Below, piece after piece: positions 23,280 to 34,562 of a DNA stretch of 64,000 nt (within the stretch, counting starts at the first letter, position 1; each line of letters opens with the position of its first letter). The notes beneath the pieces are model-generated. The model had not been told where the DNA came from. It did no database searches and was given only the letters and a program-made list of their open reading frames with translations. The stretch comes from Flaveria trinervia (lineage: Eukaryota > Streptophyta > Magnoliopsida > Asterales > Asteraceae). Location: the NCBI GenBank assembly GCA_025506515.1, contig CM046454.1, positions 38,479,440 through 38,543,439 of the forward strand, in the 5' to 3' direction. Made by a program: the position numbers and the translations under genes.

Positions 23280-26100
23280 ATGACACTCCTCCAATGATCC
23301 TCACAATACTGGTTCCTCAACCAAGCCTCCTATGCTGGTTAGGAATGAGTATAACATATGGCAAAGACGTATGCTTCATCACCTGTCTGTTAACAGCGCA
23401 GGGTGTTGGACATCAGTGGTACATGGTCCACACAAGCCTATGGTGAATAACCGGAAACCAATCAAATGGTTCCGAAGAGGAGGGAGCAATATTCAGATGA
23501 GGATAAAAAGTTTTGAGATTGATGCAAAAGCCCATGGAATTCTGGCCATGGCTTTGCCCAATGAAATCTATTCTGGGCTAATGCATCATGAAACTGCCCA
23601 TGACCTCTGGATTGCTTTGAAAGAACAATTTGGAGGAACAGATGAGGTCTTGGCAAATAATAGAGAAATTCTTGCTCAACAATATGAGACATTCTCTCAT
23701 AGAAAGGGTGAGACACTGACTCAACAATATGAGCGGTTTCTTGTTTGATCTCTGAACTAAAAATGGTCAAATTGAATACACCAATATTCAGATGAATAAC
23801 AGATTTCTGAGATCACTGCCTGAGAGATGGGACACATATACTATTGTCCTACGCTCCAGTGCAAGTTTGGACAAACTATCTCTCACCCAGCTCCATGGGA
23901 AATTGCTCACTTTTGAGAGAGAGATAGAACAGAAGAGAAAGTTGTCTTCATCTGGAAAGCTCACTGAAGACTTTATTCAAGGTAACACTGCCTTGGTGGG
24001 TCACGAGTCAGAATATGCTTCATCTGAATGCCAGTATGATGAGCATATTAATTTCTCTTTGAGCACTTCTAACTCTGCATTTGTAAGTGTTGATGGTCAG
24101 TTCACTGGATGTAATAATGACAATTTATGTTTCATTATGGATGATCTCAAGGGGATTGCAGATGATGACTTAGAAGAGATGGATATTTTTAGCCAAATGG
24201 CCTTGATAAATATCAGATCTCAGAAGTTCTACAAAAGAACTGGAAGAAAATTCCCAGGACTCTCTGGAAAAACCAAAGTTGGCTTTGACAAGAGCAAGTT
24301 GAGGTGTCACAAATGCCAACGGCTTGGACACTTTGCAAGAGAGTGTAGATCAACTGGATCAAACTCTACTGCACCCTTTGTGACTTTTCCTGGCAATAGT
24401 CAACAAAACAGAGGGCAACATCCTGTCACATCTAGTCATCATTCTCAACAACAATCTCCGGCATATTTTGTTCCTCAGGGTCAAATGCCATATCAGTACC
24501 CTTGTTATTACATGCCACAGTCAAGTCAAGTTCAAGTTCCTATGACACCACAACCTCATGCATTACCAGAACCTCAGCCTTCCCTATCTCATCAACAACC
24601 TTCATCTCAACAAAACAGCTTCTTCACCCCAGGAGTTGTTGACTGGAGCAGTTTACCAGATGACTTGTCTGGTCATGATCAACTGTTCTCAGGTGCTGGT
24701 CAACATGGTGGTGACAGTCCCTTTGGGAATCTAGCTCTTATGGCTTTGGAGTCTGCTGATACTTCATCATCCAATGCCTCTACTCCTCAGGTATCACAGG
24801 TATCCTCTGAGGCAAAAGCCAAATTATGTTCTGAACAATGCATAGCAGCATTTGCTTCCATTAGAGAAGCAAATGTAGCTTTAATTAATAAGAACATTGA
24901 GCTAGAACAATAATTTCCAAAAAACAAAGCTGAGTTTGAGTTTGTGCTCAAAGATAAAAAATGATGGGTTTATAAACTGAATTGCAAAATAATTGATGAT
25001 AAGGCTAGAGAAGATGTACTTCTAGAAGTACAAAGATCTCAAAGAAACCCTTGCAGTTACCCAGGTCGAGTGTGATAGATGGGTACAATCATGCAAAGGT
25101 TTTGAAATGCTTCTTAGTAAGCAATCTGCTTCAAATGTGAAGTTTGGAATTGGTTACAATCACACTGCTCCACCTACAGATTTTACCCCAAGAGCAGAGG
25201 TAGAATCTGATGGTGAGAGTGATAACCAATCCATCAAGTCATGTGATCTACCTTCTGATACAGCACAATCAGAAGTAGCAGTCAGTATCAAGTCCTCTTT
25301 GAACCTATCAGCTGATGTTGATGGTCCAAATGCTGACATTCACATGATCAATAAGTTGATCAACTCAGGAGTCATCCTGAAAGTCCTGAAAAGACTGGAG
25401 AGCAGGATTCAACTCCTGAAGTTCAAACTTCAACTGCTGTCAGTACTGAAGAGAGAAAAACTGGCAGTAGAAAGAGTTTGAAGACTACTAAAGATGCTGT
25501 CAAGAAAGCAACCAATGCTTCCAAAGCATTGAAGAACAAGTCTTCACCATCTTTAGTTGATGATCAACCTAAGATGAAGAAGAAACCATGTGAAGTATGT
25601 GGTTTGTTCAATCATCTTACAGATGATTGTTGGTACAAAAGAGGTTCAAACTCAAACAAAAGGAAGAAATTAATGAGAAAATGGTAAAAATGAAAAATGA
25701 GTTTGAGACCACATTTGTATCAGCAACATCAAATCCTGTAACCCTTAAGTCCTTAAAGCAATCAAAAAGGAAGGAGTTAAACAGGTGACAGCTGAGGGTG
25801 CTCAAAAGAAGAAGGTGCAACATAGGACCTTATCTAACTCCACTAGCAATGTGTCTGATGAGCTGAAAGCTTTATCACAAAATCAGACACAGCTGGTGAT
25901 GATGGTACAACATCTGTTGGGTAGAGTTAACCAACTAGATCTCCTATGTGAAACCACAGAAAAGGAGGTCTATGCCAAAGGACTCCTCTTCTGCACCATC
26001 TTCTTCTTCTCAGGCTGTTGTTACAATAAACATGCTAGTTTACCATCTATTGATGAGACCAGGCCCAAAACCAAAAGGTTTGGGTCTCTAAAACTAACTG
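23280..26100 (+). pseudogene. gag: gag of element C (extended Sirevirus type, frameshifted)
   Basis: Capsid/nucleocapsid precursor. The ATG at 23280 leads in after one missing base near 23294. The capsid-like domain spans 23332-24240 (NEYNIWQRRM, LWIALKEQFGGTDE, NNRFLRSLPERWDTY). A CCHC knuckle is at 24305-24346 (CHKCQRLGHFAREC). A Gln/Pro/Ser-rich stretch follows, then a helical region with coiled-coil character (24800-25480), and a second CCHC-like knuckle at about 25590 (CEVCGLFNHLTDDC). A long gag with a coiled coil after the knuckle is typical of Sireviruses. Frame changes at about 23750, 24912, 25480 and 25690 split it; several are single-base. Confidence 0.85.
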
Positions 26101-26101
26101 A

Positions 26102-29100
26102 TTGTTTATTATTGCAGGGTCTTCAACATGCCAAAGTAGCATCTGGTATGTAGACAGTGGGGGATCTATGCACATGACTGGGAACTTCTCTCTTCTTCAT
26201 GACTACTCTCAAGGAAAGAAGGGATTTGTCTCTTTGGCAATGATGCTAGGGGACATCATCGGTAAGGGCTTTGTCTCCAATGGAGAAATCAAATTTGATG
26301 ATGTTAATCATGTGGAAAATCTCAAGTACAACCTCTTGAGTGTCAGTCAAATGTGTGATAAAGGCCATGTTGCCCTTTTCACAAGTCAAAACTGTAGGAT
26401 TCTGTCATCCAAAGTTTTGCCCTTGATTGACAAGGTGTTGGATGATCACACTCTCCTGAAAGCCAACAGGACAGGAAGAGTGTATGCCTTAGATCTCTCT
26501 AAGAAGATAGATCTCAAAGGTAATCCTTGCCTATTTTCCAAAGCCTCTTCTCAAGAATCTAAACTGTGGCACAGGAGGCTTGGTCATGTTAATCTTAAAA
26601 ACATGAATCAGCTTAGCCACAAGAGTTTAGTCAGAGGCTTACCAATAAAGGAGTTCCACTGTGATGAAACTTGCACTGCTTGTTTAAAAGGAAAACAGCA
26701 CAAGGTCTCATTTCCTCCTATTGAAGTGTCCAAGTCCACTGCCTGCTTGCAATTACTGCATATGGATCTATTTGGTCCTGTGAGAGTAATGAGCATGGCA
26801 AAGAAGAAATACTGTCTGGTAATTGTGGATGATTACTCCAGATTGTATGGACCTTCTTCCTACATTCAAAGGATGAGGCTGCTCAGAAGATTATCCACTT
26901 GTGCTGTACATTGAGAAGCAGTATTCCCTTCCAGTCAAGTGTATTAGGAGTGATAATGGAACTGAGTTCAGAAATCATACACTTGATGATTCTATCTCTC
27001 AAAGGGAATCAAAAGGCAGTTAGCATTCCAAGGACTCCAGAACAAAATGGAGTAGTGGAGAGAAAGAACAGGACTCTCATTGAAGCTGCAAGGTCCATGC
27101 TGGCTGACTCAGGTTTGCCATTGACCTTTTGGGCCGAAGCTGTCAACACAGCTTGTTATGTGCAAAATAGAGTTTTAGTAAATCAGAGGTTGATGAAGAC
27201 TCCATATGAAGTCTCCATCATTTGGCTCCTCTGATTTCATTTTTCAAAGCATTGGGTGTCCCTGTTTTATTCTCAACACAAAGGATCAACTCCACAAAAT
27301 TGATCCTAAGGTGGATGCAGGATACTTTGTTGGTTATTCATCTACTTGCAAGGCATATAGAGTCTTCAACTGCAGAACAAAGATGGTTGAAGAAACTCTA
27401 CATGTCAAGTTTAATGAATCTCCAAAGGACAAGATTCCACAAAGTCCTGTGGAGATTTGATCTGGGACATACTGCAATATGCTCCTTATCAAACTCCTGC
27501 TGTTGCTCCTGTCAACAGTTCACCACCTGGTGGTACTGCTGATGATGATGATGATTGCAGTACTCACCTCTTCAGGTTAGTGATCAGCTGCCTGATTCAA
27601 CTAGACCTGATGTTCCTGTAGCGCCAGTAGCACCATCCACAACAAATGCTGATGAAATTTCTTCGAATTCAACTTCCTTTGAATTACCATCCACTGATTG
27701 GTTTCAAGGAAATGATTCACCATCACCATCTGTTGCTGCTGAACCGTCTACAACACTTGCACAGATCTCATTGTGTATCAAGATCTGAAGAATCACCCCA
27801 TGTCTCAAATCATTGGTGATATCACTGCTGGTGTATCAACAAGAAGTCAATTGTCAATTTCTGCTTCTATGCTCTCTCATCAGTCAGCAAGAGCCAAAGA
27901 ATTATCACATTGCTTTAAGTACAATGGATGGGTTGATGCCATGCAGCTTGAGCTTCTTCAGTTCAAGAAACAGCAAGTGTGGGAACTGGTTCCTCTACCT
28001 CCAGGTAAGTGTGCAATAGGCACTAAATGGGTGTTTAGGAACAAAACTGATGAAAATGGGCTTATTGTTAAGAACAAGGCCAGACTGGTTGTTCAGGGGT
28101 TTGCACAAGAAGAAGGTATTGATTATGATGAAACCTTTGCCCCTGTAGCCAGACTGGAAGCAATTCGATTGTTTTTAGCTTATGCTGCTTATCAAAAACT
28201 TAAAGTCGTTCAAATGGATGTCAAAAGTGCATTTTTGTATGGAAAAGTTAAAGAAGAGGTTTATGTATGTCAACCTCCAGGCTTTGAGGACAATAAACAT
28301 CCTAATTGGGTGTATAAGCTTGATAAAGCTCTTTATGGGTTAAAACAAGCTCCAGAGCCTGGTATGAGACATTATCAAACTTTCTTCTGGGAAAACAATT
28401 TCACTAGAGGCTCCATAGACAAGACTTTTTATTAAGAAAGCTGGGCAGCATAATCTACTTGTTCAAATTTATGTAGATGATATCATTTTTGCATCCTCTG
28501 ATCCAAAGTTGTGTGATGCCTTTACAAAGTTGATGCAACAGAAGTTTGAAATGAGTGCCATGGGAGAATTACAGTTCTTTCTGGGGTTGCAAATCAAACA
28601 AAAGGATGATGGAATTTTTTCATCAATCCAAATATACAAAAGATCTTTTGCAAAAGTTTGATTTACAAAACTGTAAGCCCTGTTCTACTCCCATGAGCAG
28701 CACCACACAACTGGATTCAGATCAGAAAGGTAAAGTGGTTGATGAAACACTTACAGATGTATGATTGGGTCCTTGATGTATTTAACAGCTTCTAGACCAG
28801 ATATTATGTTTGCTACATGTGTTTGTGCTAGATTTCAGGCTGCACCTAAAGAGTCTCATCTGATTGCAGTCAAGAGGATCTTTAGATATCTGCAAGGCAC
28901 TCCATCTCTAGGTTTATGGTATTCTACCAAACATTCTGGTAAATAGTTGCTTTTTCTGACAGTGACTATGCAGGGTGTAAGTTGACCAGGAAATCAACTT
29001 CTGGTGGATGTCAATTCCTAGGCAACTGCTTGATTTCTTGGCAGAGCAAGAACAGACCTCAGTTGCTACATCCACTGCGGAAGCAGAGTACATTGCTGCT

Positions 29101-29403
29101 GCAAGCTGTACATCTCAGGTACTCTGGCTTCAAAACCAACTTTTGGATTATGGCATTACAGAGACTAAGACTCCATTGTTAATGGATAGTGCTTCAGCTC
29201 TTTGCATTGTCAAAAATCCAGTCCAGCACTCTAGGACCAAACATATAGAGATCAGACATCATTTTATAAGGGATTGTTTTGAAAAAGGTCTGATTGATCC
29301 TAAGTTTGTGCCTAGTGCTGATGAGCTTGCAGACATTTTTACTAAGCCTTTGGATAGTTCAACTTTCCAAAACCTGGTGTTAGGCTTGGTATGCTGCAGC
29401 TAG
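26102..29403 (+). pseudogene. pol: pol of element C: protease, integrase, RT, RNase H
   Basis: Protease: YVDSGGSMHMTG with the catalytic Asp codon at 26153. Pre-integrase zinc motif: HRRLGHVN and CTACLKGK. Integrase DDE: Asp in HMDLFGP (about 26765), Asp in SDNGTEF (about 26953), Glu codon 27058-27060 in NGVVERKN. RT from about 27930: FKKQQVWELV, GTKWVFRNK, MDVKSAFLYG, YVDD at 28470-28481. RNase H: MIGSLMYLTASRPDIMF, EAEYIAAAS, ADIFTKPL, with the stop at 29401-29403. All catalytic residues are present. The frame is broken about eight times, mainly by one-base changes (for example at 26895, where C' has TTT and C has TT), so the underlying element could be intact. Confidence 0.93.
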
Positions 29404-30090
29404 AATAGGTGACAACTACTGATGATCTCAGTAATTCATACTGATGATCATGAGTGCCTGTCACATATAAGTACTGATGAGCTCTTTTAACCTCAGTAGT
29501 TTTTATAACTACTGAAGGCTAAATGTCTCACAAGTACTGAAGTACTTCATCTGCTCTAAACTACTGAAGTAGTTACAACTACTGATGCAGTCATAACTAC
29601 TGCAATCAGTAAAAACAGATAAGTACTGACGTCCTATGAAACAACTGAAATCAGCCATAAAGACTGATGAATGTGTTGAGGACAGTTTGAAACAGCTGAA
29701 AAGCTAAGAATTGACGAAAACAGCTGAAGAGAACTTTCTCCTCAGTCGTTTGTACCACTGCTGTTTCATTTAAACAACTGAAGCAAACCACGTCTTCAGT
29801 AGTTTTTATAACTACTGATGACTAATACCAAGTCTTCAGTTGTTTACAACAGCTGATGACAAAACCACTGTCTTCAGTAGTTTCATAACTACTGATGACA
29901 AACACCATGTCCTCAGTTGTTTCAATCACCTGAAGTCAAAACCACGGTCTTCAGTAGTTTTCTAAACTACTGATGCCTAACACCACGACTTCAGCTGTTT
30001 CAACGTCTGAAAGGATAATACCATGTCAACGGTCGGTTAAACAACTGATGACTAACACCACATCCTTCAGTCGTTTCCTCACCCGTACCC
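29404..30090 (+). promoter_or_regulatory. pol-ORF3 spacer of C: phased inverted-repeat array
   Basis: Inverted pairs TCAGTNGTT...AACNNCTGA. In the main run they begin at 29796, 29836, 29874, 29913, 29951 and 29991, a 38-40 base period, with further pairs from about 29488. Within pairs, changes on one arm are often matched on the other (TAGTT/AACTA, TTGTT/AACAG). The same half-sites are found in the family's U3. The array stops just before TATAAATA at 30091. Confidence 0.65.
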
Positions 30091-30098
30091 TATAAATA
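30091..30098 (+). promoter_or_regulatory. TATAAATA box of the candidate internal ORF3 promoter (C)
   Basis: Consensus box 60 bases before the ORF3 ATG (30158). A start about 30 bases downstream (near 30122) would skip the upstream ATG at 30117 and give a CT-rich leader of about 36 bases. Conserved at 3203 in C'. Confidence 0.62.
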
Positions 30099-30157
30099 CC
30101 CTAACCTGAGCTCTCCATGCATCATCTTCTTCAACCTAACGTTCCTCTCCAACTTCC

Positions 30158-33100
30158 ATGGCGTCTATGCAAATTAAACCGCGACACAACTGTGTTGCCT
30201 ACCTCACAAATCGCCGATCTGGACTAAGTTCGATGCTGCTATCGATCTTATGGTTCAGTCCCCATACAACAAGGCATTCCTTCTGAACCCCGTTTTACAT
30301 GCCGAATCCTTGAACCAATTTTGGATGAACATTACTGTTACACTGAGGAGAGCAACACACACACTCCTCCGGTCCGTCGTCAACAACAAAGAAGTAGTGA
30401 TTACTCCTGCAACAATCCGCAATTCTTCAACTGAGTGATGCTACCTCTCCTGCTGGATATCCGAAGGGCACCATAGATCTATCATTTGCTCGCATGGATA
30501 TCAAGGTGATCTCAGTGCCACCACCATCATGAAGAAACACTTTAATGACGCTGAGCGCCTGATTTTTCATATGGTCAATGTATGTTTGGCCCCTAAGACA
30601 TCGTCTTGGGATCAAATGTCCACCAAATGGCAGCAGGTATTGTATTCTATCCTTGAGCAACAACCACTGAATTTTTCAGAATTAATATTTTCAGAGCTCA
30701 AAGATATGGCTCAAAAACTAACTGCCAACCGTTGGATACTATATCCACGGTTCATAATGGCCATTATTATAGACCAGCTTAATGCTGAGGGACTTGTTGG
30801 CTTGGGAGTCCCTGCTACGGCTGTTCTGCCAGAGTATACTCTACTCCCGCACAACTCCGACCGGACACTCAAATTGGCTGCCAAGCTGCGAAAACCCACG
30901 CAGCTGGAACCCACAGCCACCACCTCCAAATCCAATGTCCCCACCAAACCCACAAAAGAAACCCAAATGGCTACTCAGGGAATTGAGTCCCCTGAGGATG
31001 CTCCTGCACAACAAACGCAGGATATATCCACTAGTCCAAACCCCCTAGTGGATACCATGACTCCTCCAGCCACAGCCGCTCAGGCTTCCTCTCAACAGGA
31101 GCCTGCAGCAACCCAAGGGGCACCTACTTATCTGGGATCTTCCTCACTTGAGGAGATTGCCATTGAAGAGCACCATCCACCACAGGTGCACACTGCTTCT
31201 ACCTCCTTACCCCAAACAACCGCCCCTCACAGCCCAACTTTAATAGTTGCTCAAGTGCTGACTCAATTGCACTCCTCACCCCCTCCCCAGAAACCACTTA
31301 TTACTGGGAATACCTCTACAATTGAGGGGGAGGAACACAGTGCACTGAGAACCCACAGCACAGGGGTTTCCCAATTCTATCTCCTGGTGTAGAGAAGGAG
31401 CTTAGAAGATCTAGTGAGGCTGCCACCTCCTCTGACTCAGCACATGACCAGAGTGAGGCTGGTAACATTGCTAAGACCTCCCTAGAGGCAACAGCTGATG
31501 ATGGACATTGTCCTGAGGCTGGAAGTCCCCAGTACCAAGCACAAGGGGCACATGCACCAACTGGTCTACACCCAGTGCATGTCCATCCTGCTCTAAGCAG
31601 GAGGTCAGGTGATTCAGTATCAACTGATGATGACCTGAGCTTCTTCTTCGATGTAGTTGCTCAAACACCATTCTAGAGGATGAGGTTAGCAGACTCAAAG
31701 AGCTGCTGGCCAAGATGTCTCAGGATGCAAGTCCATCTGCCCCCTTATACACCCACAGATGGCACCTTCCCTTGAAGGTTTCCCAAACACAGAGCCACCC
31801 CAAACTCAACCACCTGCCTCTGCTTCAGGCCCTACTTCTCAGGAACAGAACCCTCCTGAGCAAATAGGTGCTATACTCCAAAATTCCTCCCTCTCATCAC
31901 CCCCATAATCACTGATATAGTGATCAAAGCCCTTGATGAGAGGCTTTCCTCAACATTACAGCCCCTGGTTGATGCTGCTGTCCACAAGACTCTTTCTGCG
32001 GTACCAACCCCCTTCCTCCAATGCAACCAAAAGGGGGAGAGTACTGCAGTGAAAGATAGAAAGAGGAAGAGATCTGAGGAAGAGGAGGAACAAGAAAAGC
32101 AACCTCTGCTCACGTACAAGCGAAAGAGAAGTGCTGATGATCATTCTGCTGAAGAAAATCCTTGGAGGAGCTGGTCAAAGAAGCTGACACCACACACAGC
32201 CGCTCCATGGATAAAATTTGACCAACTATTCAGGCAGGGGTTTGACACAGCCACACTGGATAGTGAGATCAGAAGGTTAGAGGTACAAGAGATACAAACC
32301 CGATGGGCAGGTACGATGCTCTTGAGAAAGAGAGGTTGAAATAATGATCCGATTTATGGCAAAATACTTGGAAGATCATTAATGGAGATCCGCGCATGGT
32401 CCAGGGACAGCATTCTGGCTATAGCCACCAGAATCTGTCTGTCTGAGCATTCAACAAAGGGATCATTGTGGAAGCCCTTGATGAGGCTGGGGCTGGCAAA
32501 AGGTTAGAGATGGCTAAACTTACAAAAGCAAATTAACTACAAGATGCTAGATCAACCTTCCCTTCCACCCACTCAAACAGATCCTATCCCTCAAATCTCC
32601 CAACCAACCTCTAAGCCAAAATCCAAACATCCTCTCTCTTCAAAACAATCCCTTCACCAACCCAACCATCATCCAGTGATGTACCCCGTAGAAGGAGAAG
32701 GGTGCTGAGGATGGAAGAAGAAGCGAAGAAGAGGATGAAGATGATAGTCTGCCACTCTCTGTGTTCTGAAGCTACCAAAGCCCCAGAGTCAATCCATGAT
32801 CACACCTGACTCTCAAAGGGAAATGGTCAGAGTCAAGATAGAAGAAGAAGAACAGCAGAAACAGCACGATGAGCAACTGTTGAAGATGGTTACAAGGAAT
32901 TTCCTCCTCAGTCATCATCTATTCAAGCCATGAAAGGCATGCTCAAAGGCTGTACACTCTCAGACACACCTTTCAGTATCAGAAGGAGAGAGTGAGAGTA
33001 TGGCCAGACCCCAGGTGAGTTCTAGAATCCATAAAAGAACTATCCCACACAGATACAACGGCCAAGTACGAAAACCATAGAATCTACCATCATGTTGGCG

Positions 33101-33620
33101 TTGTAGTCTCACCTTGGGAAATCATTGATGATTCAAGAAAGCTCACCAAGCAAAGAAGACACCTCAAGCCTTACTAGAAAACAAGATGATTAAGAAGGGG
33201 TTGTTATACAAAAAGCTTGAAGACATCCAAAAGAATGAGCTCCAGTTACTCCTTGAAGGCAACCATCCTGATGAATTTGTATACAGGGAGGTAACTACGG
33301 TGGAGCTGAAAAATGGCAGGACCATGAAGTACCTATCAGAGTACTATGGTCCAGAGTTCTTCTTCGAAGGAGGAGCTGAAGAACTCTCTCAAGAGGACAA
33401 ATTGTTCTCCTTGAGGCCTATGTTCGTGAGTCTTACAGACTCATTATGGGAAGTGAATCTCATGAATGGGATAACAACTCTGTGTCCAGTTCCCCAAAAC
33501 AGAGTTCCCATTCATACTCTGCCAAACAAATATTTGAGGTTCTTCCCAGGCCGGAGCGTACATGGGTCATCTTCTCTACTGATCAAGAAGGAAAAAGACC
33601 AACATTTTTGCCATCAATAA
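30158..33620 (+). pseudogene. ORF3 ('env-like') of element C, frameshifted
   Basis: ATG chosen at 30158 (MASMQIKP; context CCATGG). The N-terminal domain runs to about 30780: NKAFLLNPVLHAESLNQFWM, NNKEVVITPATIR, then FSELIFSELKDMAQKL and ILYPRFIMAIIIDQLN. This is the same domain order as the ORF3 of A and B (FW, V-I-(8)-IR, F-S-I-F, PRF-I). A Thr/Ser/Pro-rich linker covers 30870-31390. A basic/acidic segment with a KRKR cluster and predicted helix follows at 31920-32340. The C-terminal domain is at 33186-33620 (KKGLLYKKLEDIQ, VELKNGRTMKYLSEYYGPEF). No signal peptide or transmembrane run is seen. Function unknown. Split by about six frame changes. Confidence 0.78.
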
Positions 33621-33661
33621 GTGGGAATATAAATAAGTTAGAGGTTTTGGCTGCATTGGTT

Positions 33662-33670
33662 CAGGGGGAG
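33662..33670 (+). other. Polypurine tract of C
   Basis: CAGGGGGAG, two bases before the 3' LTR. Confidence 0.9.
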
Positions 33671-33672
33671 TT

Positions 33673-34562
33673 TGTTGGACCAAAAGAACCAATGAGCCAA
33701 GATCAGAAAATCTCTAAGTCCCACACGGTATCACAACAACTGCTGAAAGCCTCATCAGTAGTTGACAAGTGCTGAAGACTTCAACAGCTGAAGATCAAGT
33801 GCTGAAGACCTTAACAGCTGAAGAACCAAAGTGCTGAAGTACAACAGCTGAAGAACACAAGTGCTGAAGCTGAAAGACCAAAGTACTGAAGAACAACAGC
33901 TGAAGAGTTCACAAGTGCTGAAGATCAACAACTGATGTACAAAGTCTGAAGACAAAGACTGAAGACATCAGCTGATGATATCTACTGAAGTCATCAGCTG
34001 ATGAAACGCCTGAAGGTCAAAGTCTGAAGATAAAGTACTGAAGCCTCAGTAGTTTGTCACAACTGCTGAAGAGTACTTCTTCAGTAGTTGTGATATCAGT
34101 ACTTTTATTTTCTTTGTTTCAGTAGTTTTGTAAAATGACTGAAGAGCCTGTTCTTCAGTCGTTGTAGTTTCAGTAGTTTTATATTTTGTACTTAACTTGC
34201 TGATATGTTCTCAGTTGTTGTGAACATTTCAGTAGTTTGTTAAGATTTAGTTATTTCTGTATTGGATCTGCCAGTTGTCACTTTCCGTGATAACAGCAGT
34301 GACTGTTGCACTCTATATAAGGAGTGACAACCTATTGTAATCATAATGAAATGAGCAATTGAATGAATGATTGATTGATTCGATTAGAAATATTCTACAT
34401 CTATAAACATTCCTAGAAATCAGAAACTCATATTCTCTCCCTATAACCGTATGCGATCTTAATGCTCACATATATTGTTGCTTGCTACAATTTGTCTAAT
34501 TCGTGTTTGTATTCCGCTGCTTTACATTCTGATACATCAACTTGTGATCACTGATCCTGTCA
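33673..34562 (+). repeat. 3' LTR of C (890 bp)
   Basis: Pairs with 22157-23048. TATATAA at 34314-34320. Followed by the target duplication GTTTT. Confidence 0.96.

Larger units (their letters stand above)
22157..34562 (+). mobile_element. Complete Sirevirus-type copia retrotransposon C (12.4 kb), nested in A
   Basis: Bounded by LTRs TGTTGG...CTGTCA and by a perfect target duplication GTTTT (22152-22156 and 34563-34567). Removing it joins A's minus-strand gag region exactly as it reads without interruption in B near 58545. Order: 5' LTR, PBS, gag, protease, integrase, RT, RNase H, inverted-repeat spacer with TATA box, ORF3, polypurine tract, 3' LTR. By my manual alignment the LTRs differ by about 3 substitutions in 890 bases, so the insertion is recent, and by about 8 small indels. 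Confidence 0.96.

Noticed and set aside
25870..25890. Dynein light chain (LC8) binding motif in C's gag
   Set aside because: LC8 binding is reported for some Sirevirus gags, but the NQTQL here is too weak a match to claim.
33446..33775. ORF3 of C running through the polypurine tract into the LTR
   Set aside because: The frame there is unsettled by indels; another frame stops at 33620 before the tract, so I do not claim an LTR-encoded C-terminus.
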